A DNA stretch of 5,584 nucleotides from Puniceicoccales bacterium (GTDB lineage Bacteria > Verrucomicrobiota > Verrucomicrobiia > Opitutales > LL51), in contig JAIRZB010000100.1 of NCBI GenBank assembly GCA_031267435.1, forward strand, positions 1 through 5,584, in the 5' to 3' direction. Position 1 is the first letter of the stretch. Each line of letters begins with the position of its first letter. The notes beneath the pieces are model-generated. The model was not told the origin of the DNA, made no database searches, and saw nothing but the letters and a program-made list of their open reading frames with translations. Both the position numbers and the translations under genes were made by a program. This document shows, one piece after another, positions 1 through 5,476 of this stretch.

Positions 1-39
1 AATCCCCGCCAGGGGATCCATCCCCTGGACCTGGATTGC

Positions 40-75
40 GGCCGGTACCACGGGCATTTGCCCGTGGTACCGGCC
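40..75. repeat. Module B: long perfect inverted repeat
   Basis: The arms at 40-56 and 59-75 are exact reverse complements (17 bp, from GGCCGG to GGGCA on the left arm) around a TT centre. In practice this would be a hairpin of about 16 bp, or a cruciform in duplex DNA. The copies at 301-336 and 558-593 have a TGAT loop and carry two and one stem mismatches respectively, all on the left arm; the right arm is unchanged. The role is unknown. Confidence 0.9.
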
Positions 76-139
76 GACCAAGGGGCCCGCAGGCCCCGCC
101 CACGGCGGCGCCGCGGGCGGGGCAACTAAAGTTGACCCT

Positions 140-178
140 GCGGCCACACCATGCGAAATTTTCGCATGGCTTGGCCGC
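140..178. repeat. Module D: two-part hairpin with conserved fold
   Basis: The outer stem GCGGCCA/TGGCCGC (7 bp), a CA/CT internal loop and the inner stem CCATGCGAAA/TTTCGCATGG (10 bp) surround a single central base. The copy at 397-435 differs only in that central base. The copy at 655-692 changes bases on both sides of the internal loop so that a new G-C pair forms, leaving one A·G mismatch. It also has a slightly shorter apex. The fold is kept while the sequence varies. Confidence 0.88.
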
Positions 179-262
179 ATATCGAGGTCAAGGAGTCCGT
201 GACTCCTTGCGGGAGTCCAGAGGGCAGAGCCCTCTGGCTACCTAAGGGCTACGCGCCCTTAG

Positions 263-519
263 AATCCCCGCCAGGGGATCCATCCCCTGGACCTGGATGC
301 GGCCGGGTCCACGGGCTGATGCCCGTGGTACCGGCCGACCATGGGGCCTTGCCCCGCCCGCGGCTTCGCCGCGGGCGGGGCAACTAAGTTGACCCTGCGG
401 CCACACCATGCGAAACTTTCGCATGGCTTGGCCGCTGACCGAGGTCAAGGAGTCCGCGACTCCTTGCGGGAGTCCAGAGGGCAGAGCCCTCTGGCTACCT
501 AAGGGCTGCGCGCCCTTAG
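263..519. repeat. Palindrome-mosaic tandem repeat, unit 2
   Basis: Second copy, 257 bp, with the same module order as unit 1: A, B (301-336, two mismatches in the stem), C (351-381, perfect), D (397-435), E (447-465), F (474-494) and G at the end. Over the 237 bases starting at 151 and at 408, the stretch spanning units 1-2 and the one spanning units 2-3 differ at only 8 positions. The copies are therefore recent duplications or are being homogenised. Most differences fall in spacers, loops or stem mismatches, and the modules stay intact. Confidence 0.95.
351..381. repeat. Module C: very stable G+C hairpin
   Basis: A perfect 14-bp stem (351-364 with 368-381) made wholly of G and C closes on a TTC loop. 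The copy at 608-638 is identical. The unit 1 version (93-123) has a GGC loop and one mismatch. As RNA it would be exceptionally stable. No T-run follows (it is followed by AACTAAGTTG), so it does not look like a standard intrinsic terminator. Confidence 0.9.
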
Positions 520-796
520 AATCCCCGCCAGGGGATCCATCCCCTGGACCTGGATACGGCCGGTTCCACGGGCTGATGCCCGTGGTACCGGCCGACCATG
601 GGGCCTTGCCCCGCCCGCGGCTTCGCCGCGGGCGGGGCAACTAAGTTGACCATTGCGGCCAAGCCATGCGAAAATTCGCATGGCGTGGCCGCAGATCGAG
701 GTCAAGGAGTCCGTGACTCCTTGCTGGAGTCCAGAGGGCAGAGCCCTCTGGGGAAGCCTCCTTGCGGGAGTCCAGAGGGCGGAGCCCTCTGGCTAG
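520..796. repeat. Palindrome-mosaic tandem repeat, unit 3 (variant, array end)
   Basis: Third copy. It follows units 1 and 2 through modules A, B (558-593), C (608-638), D (655-692), E (704-722) and F (731-751), and then departs from them. Module G is missing; instead a short linker and a second copy of module F (772-792) end the array. Module D here has different bases in its internal loop. The sequence turns abruptly to the A+T-richer composition of the neighbouring genes at about 797, which marks the right boundary of the array. Confidence 0.9.
731..792. repeat. Duplicated module F at the array end
   Basis: Two copies of the hairpin CCAGAGGGC/GCCCTCTGG lie at 731-751 (loop AGA) and 772-792 (loop GGA). 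Each is preceded by the same short motif, TCCTTGC then GGAGT (CTGGAGT or CGGGAGT). This local duplication of about 41 bp replaces module G and the start of a next unit. It suggests slippage or recombination between modules at the array edge. Confidence 0.85.
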
Positions 797-810
797 GAAG
801 TTTCTTTTCG

Positions 811-838
811 TTGACGATTGATGAAAAAGATTTAGGTT
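811..838 (+). promoter_or_regulatory. Weak candidate promoter for pgi
   Basis: TTGACG at 811-816 resembles a -35 box. TAGGTT at 833-838, 16 bases further on, is a poor -10 match. If used, transcription would begin at or very near the pgi ATG, giving an almost leaderless message. Only 48 bases separate the repeat array from pgi, so any alternative promoter lies inside the array or further upstream. This is inference from weak matches. Confidence 0.2.
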
Positions 839-844
839 TTGGCC

Positions 845-2410
845 ATGGACATATGGAAGCATTTTTGTGATCATTACTTTCATTTTAATGCGATTGGAAT
901 GGGGATTGATGTAAGTAAAATTGATACATTTGACAATATTTTGGCGAAGATCGATCGGGAAAAAATTTTTAAAGAAATGGCGGCATTGGAAAGCGGTGCC
1001 ATTGCCAATTTCGATGAGCATCGTATGGTAGGGCACTATTGGTTACGCAACCCTGCTATCGCACCTTCCAACAATTTAAAAACGGCGATTAGTGAAATAT
1101 GGAATACCTTAGATCGTTTTGTATACGCGGTACATTCTGGGGACATTTGCGGTCAAAGTGGAAAATTTAAAAATGTTTTATGCATTGGCATAGGAGGTTC
1201 TGCGCTTGGTCCCCAGCTTGCATGCAAAGCCCTATGCCACGGTCCCCGAAACAGAATGGCCTTGTCCTTCATCGACAATACGGACCCTGACGGCATTGAT
1301 TTTGCGCTAGCACAACTCGATGGAAAACTCGGCGAAACGCTAGTGATTGTGACATCGAAGTCGGGAACAACACCTGAGACGCGCAATGGAATGTTAGAAG
1401 TGGAGTATGCCTACGGGCGATCGGGACTGACTTTTTCCCGCCATGCGGTGGCGATTACTTGTGAAGACAGCCAATTGGATTGGCAAGCAAAAAAGGAAGG
1501 TTGGCTCAAGCGTTTTCCGATGTGGGACTGGGTTGGAGGACGGACGAGTATTGCTTCCATTGTAGGTCTTCTACCGATGGCGCTGCAGGGTATTGATTAC
1601 AAAAAATTTCTCGACGGCATGCGCGACATGGATTCTCTGACGCGTGTCCACGAAAAAGCAAACCCGGCCCTACTTCTCGCCGCAGCATGGTACGCTGCGA
1701 CGAGCGGTAAGGGAGAAAAGGCAATGGTTATTCTCCCCTACAAAGACCGATTAGATTTATTTTCAAAATTCCTACAACAACTTATTATGGAATCCCTTGG
1801 GAAAAAATTAGACCGCAACGGCAATGAGGTGGAGCAAGGTCTAACGGTCTATGGAAACAAAGGTTCCACGGACCAGCACGCCTATGTGCAGCAACTGCGC
1901 GATGGTATTAATAATTTTTTTATTACTTTTATCGAAGTTTTATCGGATCGTTCGGAAGTATCGCCGTTTGTCGAAGAAGATATCACGGCGGGTGATTACT
2001 TGGAAGGATTTTTTCTTGGGACGCGCCAGGCATTGCATGAAAACGGGCGAGAATCCATTACAATTACCATTGACAAGATCGATGCATACCATCTTGGTAT
2101 TCTCATTGCGCTCTATGAGCGCGCCGTCAGTTTTTACGCTTCCATAATTAATATCAACGCCTATCATCAACCGGGTGTTGAAGCGGGAAAAAAAGCAGCC
2201 AATGCCATATTACAATTACAAAAATCAACCCTACAATACCTTCGCAATAATCCAAAACAATCCTTTTCCGCAGAAAATATTGCCCAAGCATTGGAGAGCA
2301 ATGACATTGAAATCATTTTTAAACTTTCGGAACACCTCGCCAGTAACCGTCGCATTCAATGTTTAAAAGGAGTTCACTTTTCCCAAAACACGTATCAATT
2401 CTTTGATTGA
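845..2410 (+). CDS. pgi: Glucose-6-phosphate isomerase
   Basis: Cytoplasmic enzyme interconverting glucose 6-phosphate and fructose 6-phosphate in glycolysis and gluconeogenesis. The protein is 521 residues from the ATG at 845. Visible hallmarks, in order: the sugar-phosphate binding loop CIGIGGSALGPQ (from residue 113), SKSGTT (171-176), DWVGGRTS, MESLGK with the catalytic Glu at 316, GSTDQHAYVQQLRDG with the catalytic His at 345, and GVEAGKKAA with the catalytic Lys at 449. All key residues are present, so the gene looks functional. Its length fits the roughly 520-530-residue bacterial type rather than the 450-residue Gram-positive type. A TTG six bases upstream is also in frame, but the only AGG (834-836) lies 8 bases before the ATG and too close to the TTG. 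The gene lies just after the repeat array and 48 bases before rpsU on the same strand, with no clear terminator between them. Confidence 0.97.
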   Translation: MDIWKHFCDHYFHFNAIGMGIDVSKIDTFDNILAKIDREKIFKEMAALESGAIANFDEHRMVGHYWLRNPAIAPSNNLKTAISEIWNTLDRFVYAVHSGDICGQSGKFKNVLCIGIGGSALGPQLACKALCHGPRNRMALSFIDNTDPDGIDFALAQLDGKLGETLVIVTSKSGTTPETRNGMLEVEYAYGRSGLTFSRHAVAITCEDSQLDWQAKKEGWLKRFPMWDWVGGRTSIASIVGLLPMALQGIDYKKFLDGMRDMDSLTRVHEKANPALLLAAAWYAATSGKGEKAMVILPYKDRLDLFSKFLQQLIMESLGKKLDRNGNEVEQGLTVYGNKGSTDQHAYVQQLRDGINNFFITFIEVLSDRSEVSPFVEEDITAGDYLEGFFLGTRQALHENGRESITITIDKIDAYHLGILIALYERAVSFYASIININAYHQPGVEAGKKAANAILQLQKSTLQYLRNNPKQSFSAENIAQALESNDIEIIFKLSEHLASNRRIQCLKGVHFSQNTYQFFD

Positions 2411-2444
2411 CATTCCTTATTTTTATTTAGTGTTAGGTCGGTTG

Positions 2445-2452
2445 GGAGGTGA
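2445..2452 (+). promoter_or_regulatory. Perfect Shine-Dalgarno of rpsU
   Basis: GGAGGTGA is a full 8-base complement of the usual 16S rRNA 3' end and sits 6 bases before the rpsU ATG. The starts of pgi, dprA, rsfS, rpmG and ybeY in this window lack a comparable site. The contrast suggests that rpsU translation depends specifically on anti-Shine-Dalgarno pairing. Confidence 0.85.
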
Positions 2453-2458
2453 GAGTTT

Positions 2459-2659
2459 ATGCCCGTTGATGTAAATTTAAGAAAAGGTGAAACAATCGAC
2501 AAGGCTTTGCGTCGTTTGAAGAAAAAACTCGAACGCGAATCGATTTTACGCGATGTCCGTGAGAAACGTTACTTCGAAAAGCCATGTGCAAAGCGCCGTC
2601 GACTCAAAAAAGTCGCCATTTTTAATAATATGCTACGTAGGAGATATGAAAATATGTAA
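2459..2659 (+). CDS. rpsU: Small ribosomal subunit protein bS21
   Basis: A 66-residue basic protein of the 30S subunit, located near the 3' end of 16S rRNA where mRNA enters initiation. The sequence begins MPVDVNLRKGETIDKALRRL and continues with the family's ALRR(L/F)K core, the REKRYFEKP motif (family form: RRxxYFEKP) and a Lys/Arg-rich tail KRRRLKK. Length matches the short bS21 proteins (about 60-70 residues). The ATG is fixed by a perfect Shine-Dalgarno 6 bases upstream. The gene follows pgi by 48 bases and may be partly co-transcribed with it. A hairpin downstream probably ends the transcript. The strong ribosome-binding site, unlike its neighbours, hints at feedback control by free bS21 (inference). 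Confidence 0.95.
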   Translation: MPVDVNLRKGETIDKALRRLKKKLERESILRDVREKRYFEKPCAKRRRLKKVAIFNNMLRRRYENM

Positions 2660-2692
2660 ATTCTAACCTTTTTTAACGGTATGCTACGAGAC

Positions 2693-2723
2693 ATAGGACG
2701 TGGGCTATGCGCACGTCCTTTAT
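2693..2723 (+). terminator. Probable terminator between convergent rpsU and ybeY
   Basis: AGGACGTG (2695-2702) pairs with CACGTCCT (2712-2719). A G·G mismatch and two inner G-C pairs then close on a TAT loop. The stem lies 35 bases after the rpsU stop and is followed by TTTAT, a weak U-run. It also lies beyond the ybeY stop on the other strand but has no T-run in that direction, so it fits rpsU better. The position between two convergent units supports a terminator role, but the poor U-tract makes this uncertain. Confidence 0.5.
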
Positions 2724-2735
2724 GATTAAGGACTT

Positions 2736-3200
2736 TCATTGCCCCTTGGGTGAAATTTTCAAGGGAAGACTATTCAAGAAATTCATACAATATCGTTCTC
2801 CTTCGCGCATCTCACCTATTTCTTCTTTACTTTTGTCTTTGAGACCGCAGAGATGTAAATAACCATGGACCAAATATAATTTTATTTCTTCTTCAAAAGT
2901 CGTACCATAGAATCTACTTTGTTCCAAAGCATACGAAGGACACACAACGATTTCTCCTGCAAAATTTAAAGCCGAATCCCCTTGGAAAGTGACAACATCC
3001 GTTGGTGAATCGTCACCGAGAAACTGGCCATGAATAATTTCTATCTTTTTTTTGGAAACGAAAGCAATGGACAAATCTCCTTTTTCAAGAAAAAACCGTC
3101 CGTTACGATCTAGAGTCCAAAATAAGTTACGGACACCGTCCTCAGAGACGATCGCATGGCAACGGACATTACAAATCTCCACCACCCTTAAATTTTCCAC
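2736..3200 (-). CDS. ybeY: Endoribonuclease YbeY, variant metal site
   Basis: Metal-dependent RNase that matures the 3' end of 16S rRNA and takes part in ribosome quality control. The protein is 154 residues, normal for the family. Visible motifs: DDSPTDVVTF (residues 63-72; family form TDVLSF), GEIVVCP (82-88) and the metal-site helix HGYLHLCGLKDK (112-123). The first two metal-binding His are 112 and 116. The third, in the usual HGxLHLxGYDH pattern, is replaced by Asp122. As I recall, Bacteroidota YbeY proteins also read KDK here, so this is probably a natural variant and not a defect. The start is taken as GTG at 3200, 11 bases after the rpmG stop. No Shine-Dalgarno is visible; internal GTGs at 3188 and 3185 are alternatives. 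Last gene of the dprA-rsfS-rpmG-ybeY cluster. Confidence 0.9.
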   Translation of the reverse strand: MENLRVVEICNVRCHAIVSEDGVRNLFWTLDRNGRFFLEKGDLSIAFVSKKKIEIIHGQFLGDDSPTDVVTFQGDSALNFAGEIVVCPSYALEQSRFYGTTFEEEIKLYLVHGYLHLCGLKDKSKEEIGEMREGERYCMNFLNSLPLKISPKGQ

Positions 3201-3211
3201 AATGGAAATAA

Positions 3212-3382
3212 TTATTTTTTAATTTCTCGATGTAACGTATGGCGGCGCAAAAATTTATTGTATTTCATTTTTTCGACGCGCTCGGTCTGTAATTTTTTGT
3301 TACGAGTCGACATATAACGCGACACCGGTTTTCCTTCCGCCCTCGCTTCCGTACATTCCAAAATAATATGTTCCCTAGCCAT
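3212..3382 (-). CDS. rpmG: Large ribosomal subunit protein bL33
   Basis: A small 56-residue basic protein of the 50S subunit near the tRNA exit site. Translation of the minus strand gives MAREHIILECTEARAEGK at the N-terminus, then SRYMSTRNKK, an ERVEKMKYNKFLRRH stretch and the ending TLHREIKK. These match the bL33 pattern ILECTE..., Y.T.KNK..., LE.KKYNP.L.RH...H.E.K. Only one Cys (residue 10) is present, so this is the form without the two zinc-binding Cys pairs. The ATG lies 5 bases after the rsfS stop and the stop codon lies 11 bases before ybeY, so translation is probably coupled. No Shine-Dalgarno is visible. Its short length makes it easy to miss in automatic gene calls. Confidence 0.95.
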   Translation of the reverse strand: MAREHIILECTEARAEGKPVSRYMSTRNKKLQTERVEKMKYNKFLRRHTLHREIKK

Positions 3383-3387
3383 GGTAA

Positions 3388-3813
3388 TTAGATTACAAAT
3401 GATGCGTTTTTTTCGTACACGTCAAGCATTAAAATGGAATTTAAATTTAAGGCATTGAATTTTTCAAATAGTGAATCAAGATCATATTTTTGGCGCATCG
3501 ATTCCGTAAATGCGTGTAAGATGACATCGAAGGCATCAAAAACCAGCCAGCCACTCAGCGGCTGATAATCTACGCGACACAACTGTCCTCGGCGATGTTT
3601 AAATGTTTGGTAAAGTTCATCGCCGATTGCCCTGAGATGGGCTTCGGAAGTGCACGTTGTCAATATGACATAATCCGCAATGTTCGACACACCACGAATG
3701 TCAAAAATTCTAGAATTGGCACACTTTTTGTCCACAATAATTTGGCAGCAACTCACTAATGCCTGGGGGAAATCCTTCACCATGCGTTTTTTTATAGGAT
3801 TAATCATCTCCAT
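3388..3813 (-). CDS. rsfS: Ribosomal silencing factor RsfS
   Basis: RsfS (Iojap/DUF143 family) binds uL14 on the 50S subunit and blocks joining to the 30S subunit, lowering translation in starvation and acting in assembly. Family features seen: a DKK segment near the start, then NIADYVILTTCTSEAHLRAI (family form DYFVI.TG.S..H..AI), then LSGWLVFDAFDVILHAF (family form WVLLD.GDVVVHVF) and R-KYDLDSLF at the end of the core. The acidic and hydrophobic uL14-binding face therefore looks intact. Length is 141 residues from the ATG at 3813. In-frame alternatives are TTG 3819, ATG 3807 and ATG 3783, and no ribosome-binding site decides among them. It starts 9 bases after dprA. This gene is more often found next to nadD, so the dprA/rpmG setting is less usual. 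Confidence 0.9.
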   Translation of the reverse strand: MEMINPIKKRMVKDFPQALVSCCQIIVDKKCANSRIFDIRGVSNIADYVILTTCTSEAHLRAIGDELYQTFKHRRGQLCRVDYQPLSGWLVFDAFDVILHAFTESMRQKYDLDSLFEKFNALNLNSILMLDVYEKNASFVI

Positions 3814-3822
3814 TGGCAAGCT

Positions 3823-4944
3823 TCAACCGCAGCAACACTCGTAGCGTCCCTCCCTATTCTCCTGGACAATATTTCGCAATTCTAGCAACTGTAAACGGGG
3901 AATGAGATGTTGAATTGGAATTTCCAACTCCGCCGAAAGTCCATCCAAGTCAATGGCACCTTTTTCCCGTAGAAAGCTAGCAATTTTGCGTTCCACAGGA
4001 TCCTGTAAAGATACGAGAGGATCCGTTACATTTCGCTCAGTAAAGTTTAAAAGCTGCTGACGCGAATAGGCCAATTCCTGCAAAATATGATCCATACAAC
4101 TTACCAATGTCGCCCCATTGCGAATGAGATCATGGCATCCCTGACTCATTCGTTGATCGGTACGCCCGGGAACGGCCATAATATGCCGTCCGTATTCATT
4201 TGCGATATTGGCCGAAATCATGCTACCGCCGCTACAGTCACTTTCGATTACAATCAGATGGGAGCATATGCCAGCAATGATGCGATTACGAATGGGAAAA
4301 GTAACCCTATCGGCCTCTTTTCCCAACGGGAATTCGGAAAGAACACTGCCATTTTCTGCGATTTTTCCATAGAGTGTTCTATTTTCATGGGGATAGATAA
4401 CATCGAGACCGGAACCGAGGACCGCTACCGTCTTTCCTTCCCCCGATAGCGCACCCTCGTGGGCCGCTTTATCGATGCCCAATGCCATGCCACTTACGAT
4501 GATAAAGCCCAGCGATGCCAGTTCCCGGGCAAAATCACGGGCAATTTGCAAACCATAGACCGTAGCCTTGCGTGTACCGACCATAGCAATACAATTATTT
4601 CGACTTAAATCCAAATTCCCTTTGACGTAGAGGCCCACGGGGGCATCATAGATTTCCCGGAGTAGAGGGGGATAATTTTTATCCTTCTGGGTAATAAATT
4701 TTGCTCCCATCGTGGTAAGTCGTCGTTGTTCCTGTTTCCAATCAAAATATTGCTCCCAATGGGCGATATGTTCCGCAGCCGCGCGTGAAACCCCGCCTAT
4801 GGAAACAAGTTCCTCATAGGAAGCGGAAAAAATACGGCGAATTTTTCCGTTAAAGCGCTCTTTCAGTCGGCGAAAAGTTACGGGACCGACTTCCGGTAGC
4901 GCATTTAAAATAATCCATAAAATAAGTTCTTCTTCTCCTTCCAT
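3823..4944 (-). CDS. dprA: DNA-processing protein DprA (Smf)
   Basis: Cytoplasmic protein that binds incoming single-stranded DNA during natural transformation and loads RecA on it. The protein is 373 residues from the ATG at 4944, typical for a full-length member. Domains: an N-terminal helical region (about 1-65) with a helix-hairpin-helix-like ALPEVGPVTFRRL and SIGGVSRAAAEHI; the Rossmann-like SMF domain (about 85-285) with MVGTRKATVYG (121-131), VSGMALGIDKAAHEGAL (150-166), AVLGSGLDVIYPHEN, SEFPLG, FPIRNRIIAG (216-225), AVPG and GCHDLI; and a C-terminal winged-helix region (about 315-370). A TTG 18 bases upstream is also open, but the ATG gives the usual N-terminus; neither start has a Shine-Dalgarno. 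First gene of the four-gene minus-strand cluster. No other competence gene is visible here. Confidence 0.96.
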   Translation of the reverse strand: MEGEEELILWIILNALPEVGPVTFRRLKERFNGKIRRIFSASYEELVSIGGVSRAAAEHIAHWEQYFDWKQEQRRLTTMGAKFITQKDKNYPPLLREIYDAPVGLYVKGNLDLSRNNCIAMVGTRKATVYGLQIARDFARELASLGFIIVSGMALGIDKAAHEGALSGEGKTVAVLGSGLDVIYPHENRTLYGKIAENGSVLSEFPLGKEADRVTFPIRNRIIAGICSHLIVIESDCSGGSMISANIANEYGRHIMAVPGRTDQRMSQGCHDLIRNGATLVSCMDHILQELAYSRQQLLNFTERNVTDPLVSLQDPVERKIASFLREKGAIDLDGLSAELEIPIQHLIPRLQLLELRNIVQENREGRYECCCG

Positions 4945-5120
4945 GCAAAACGAATCGCACAAAATTTTCTATTTGTCGATATTTTTTTTTAAACTTTTCC
5001 CTGGAATACATAAAATTTCGCAATAAATTACAAACAAAAAACATTTTTAGATTGATTTAGTTTTATTTTTGATCATCCAGGAAGGACATTTTCCAGAAAA
5101 ACATCTTGACAATGGTGAAC
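4945..5120. other. A+T-rich intergenic region upstream of dprA
   Basis: Non-coding stretch with long T and A runs (for example T10 at 4981-4990) that must hold the promoter of the dprA cluster. On the minus strand, TTGTAA followed 15 bases later by TATGTA (within about 5005-5032) is a weak sigma-70-like pair. CTTGACAATG at 5105-5114 is the near reverse complement of CACTGTCAAG at 5301-5310. I see no gene here; the short open frames lack family features and ribosome-binding sites. Confidence 0.5.
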
Positions 5121-5300
5121 CTGCTCCAAGGCTAACAGGTAAATATTTTCATTTTGCATTTTCTAGGATGGAGAATTCCAATTTCCGGGATTTTCAGGAA
5201 AAGCATTTCGGATTGGTGCAGGCGGCGACGGAAGGTAACAAAGATTTAATTTTGATGTGCCGCCTACTCCTATCCTTTCTGTCTCTGAGGAATTAGACTA
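5121..5300. repeat. Degenerate direct repeat, copy a
   Basis: About 180 bases that align with the next copy in the same order: CAAG at the left edge, an A/T-rich TAAATATTTTCATTTT block, CAATTTCC (5179-5186), a GATTGGTGCAGG then CGACGGAA block (5211-5232), TTTAATTTT (5245-5253), GCCGCCT-CTCC and CTGTC. Similarity is roughly two thirds or more in the best blocks, by eye. A 75-codon open frame (5069-5296) crosses it, but that frame is not kept in copy b, so I do not call a gene. Confidence 0.65.
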
Positions 5301-5476
5301 CACTGTCAAGTTGTTTTTGGAAATATTTACATTTTTACTTCTAAAATGGAAAAACTTCAATTTCCGATGGAAGCATCCCGGGTTGGCGTAGGTGGCAACG
5401 GAAAGATGGCGAAGGTTTAATTTTAACGCGCCGCTTGCTCCCACCCTCTACCTGTCAGCCTTGGGCGAAAAAGGGT
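5301..5476. repeat. Degenerate direct repeat, copy b
   Basis: Second copy, about 176 bases. It shares ACTGTCAAG (5302-5310), GGAAATATTTACATTTT, TCAATTTCC (5357-5365), GGTTGGCGTAGGTGGCAACG (5381-5400), TTTAATTTT (5416-5424), GCCGCTTGCTCC and CTGTC (5452-5456) with copy a or with the start of copy c. Offsets between copies drift from 180 to 170 and back to 176, showing several small insertions and deletions that are not multiples of three. That argues for a non-coding or decayed element. Confidence 0.65.

Larger units (their letters stand above)
1..262. repeat. Palindrome-mosaic tandem repeat, unit 1
   Basis: First visible copy of a G+C-rich tandem unit; the left edge is the window edge, so the array probably continues outside. 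It is a string of seven inverted repeats separated by short spacers: A 9-28 (CCAGGGGAT/ATCCCCTGG), B 40-75, C 93-123, D 140-178, E 190-208 (AAGGAGTC/GACTCCTT), F 217-237 (CCAGAGGGC/GCCCTCTGG) and G 242-262 (CTAAGGGC/GCCCTTAG). This copy is 5 bases longer than unit 2 through small insertions near positions 36, 82-93 and 129. Module B is perfectly palindromic here, while module C carries one A·C mismatch (102 against 114). Short open frames cross it on both strands but look like by-products of base composition. I do not recognise the family. Confidence 0.95.

Noticed and set aside
351..381. Intrinsic terminator at module C
   Set aside because: The stem is very strong, but no T-run follows on either strand and the same hairpin recurs in each unit with no gene before it.
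1..796. CRISPR array
   Set aside because: The repeat unit is about 260 bp and is itself conserved throughout, with no short repeat alternating with unique spacers.
242..1036. Minus-strand open frames of 68-132 codons across the repeat array and pgi start
   Set aside because: They follow the palindromic repeat or overlap pgi, have no recognisable domains, and the copies do not show protein-level conservation.
2629..2688. Short direct repeat ATGCTACG at 2630 and 2681 as an attachment site
   Set aside because: Only 8 bases long, one copy lies inside rpsU, and no integrase or mobile cargo is present.
4087..4449. 120-codon plus-strand open frame inside dprA
   Set aside because: It lies wholly within the well-supported dprA domain on the other strand and resembles no known protein.
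5069..5296. 75-codon plus-strand open frame upstream of dprA
   Set aside because: Its start has no ribosome-binding site, it shows no family features, and the aligned second repeat copy does not keep the frame.
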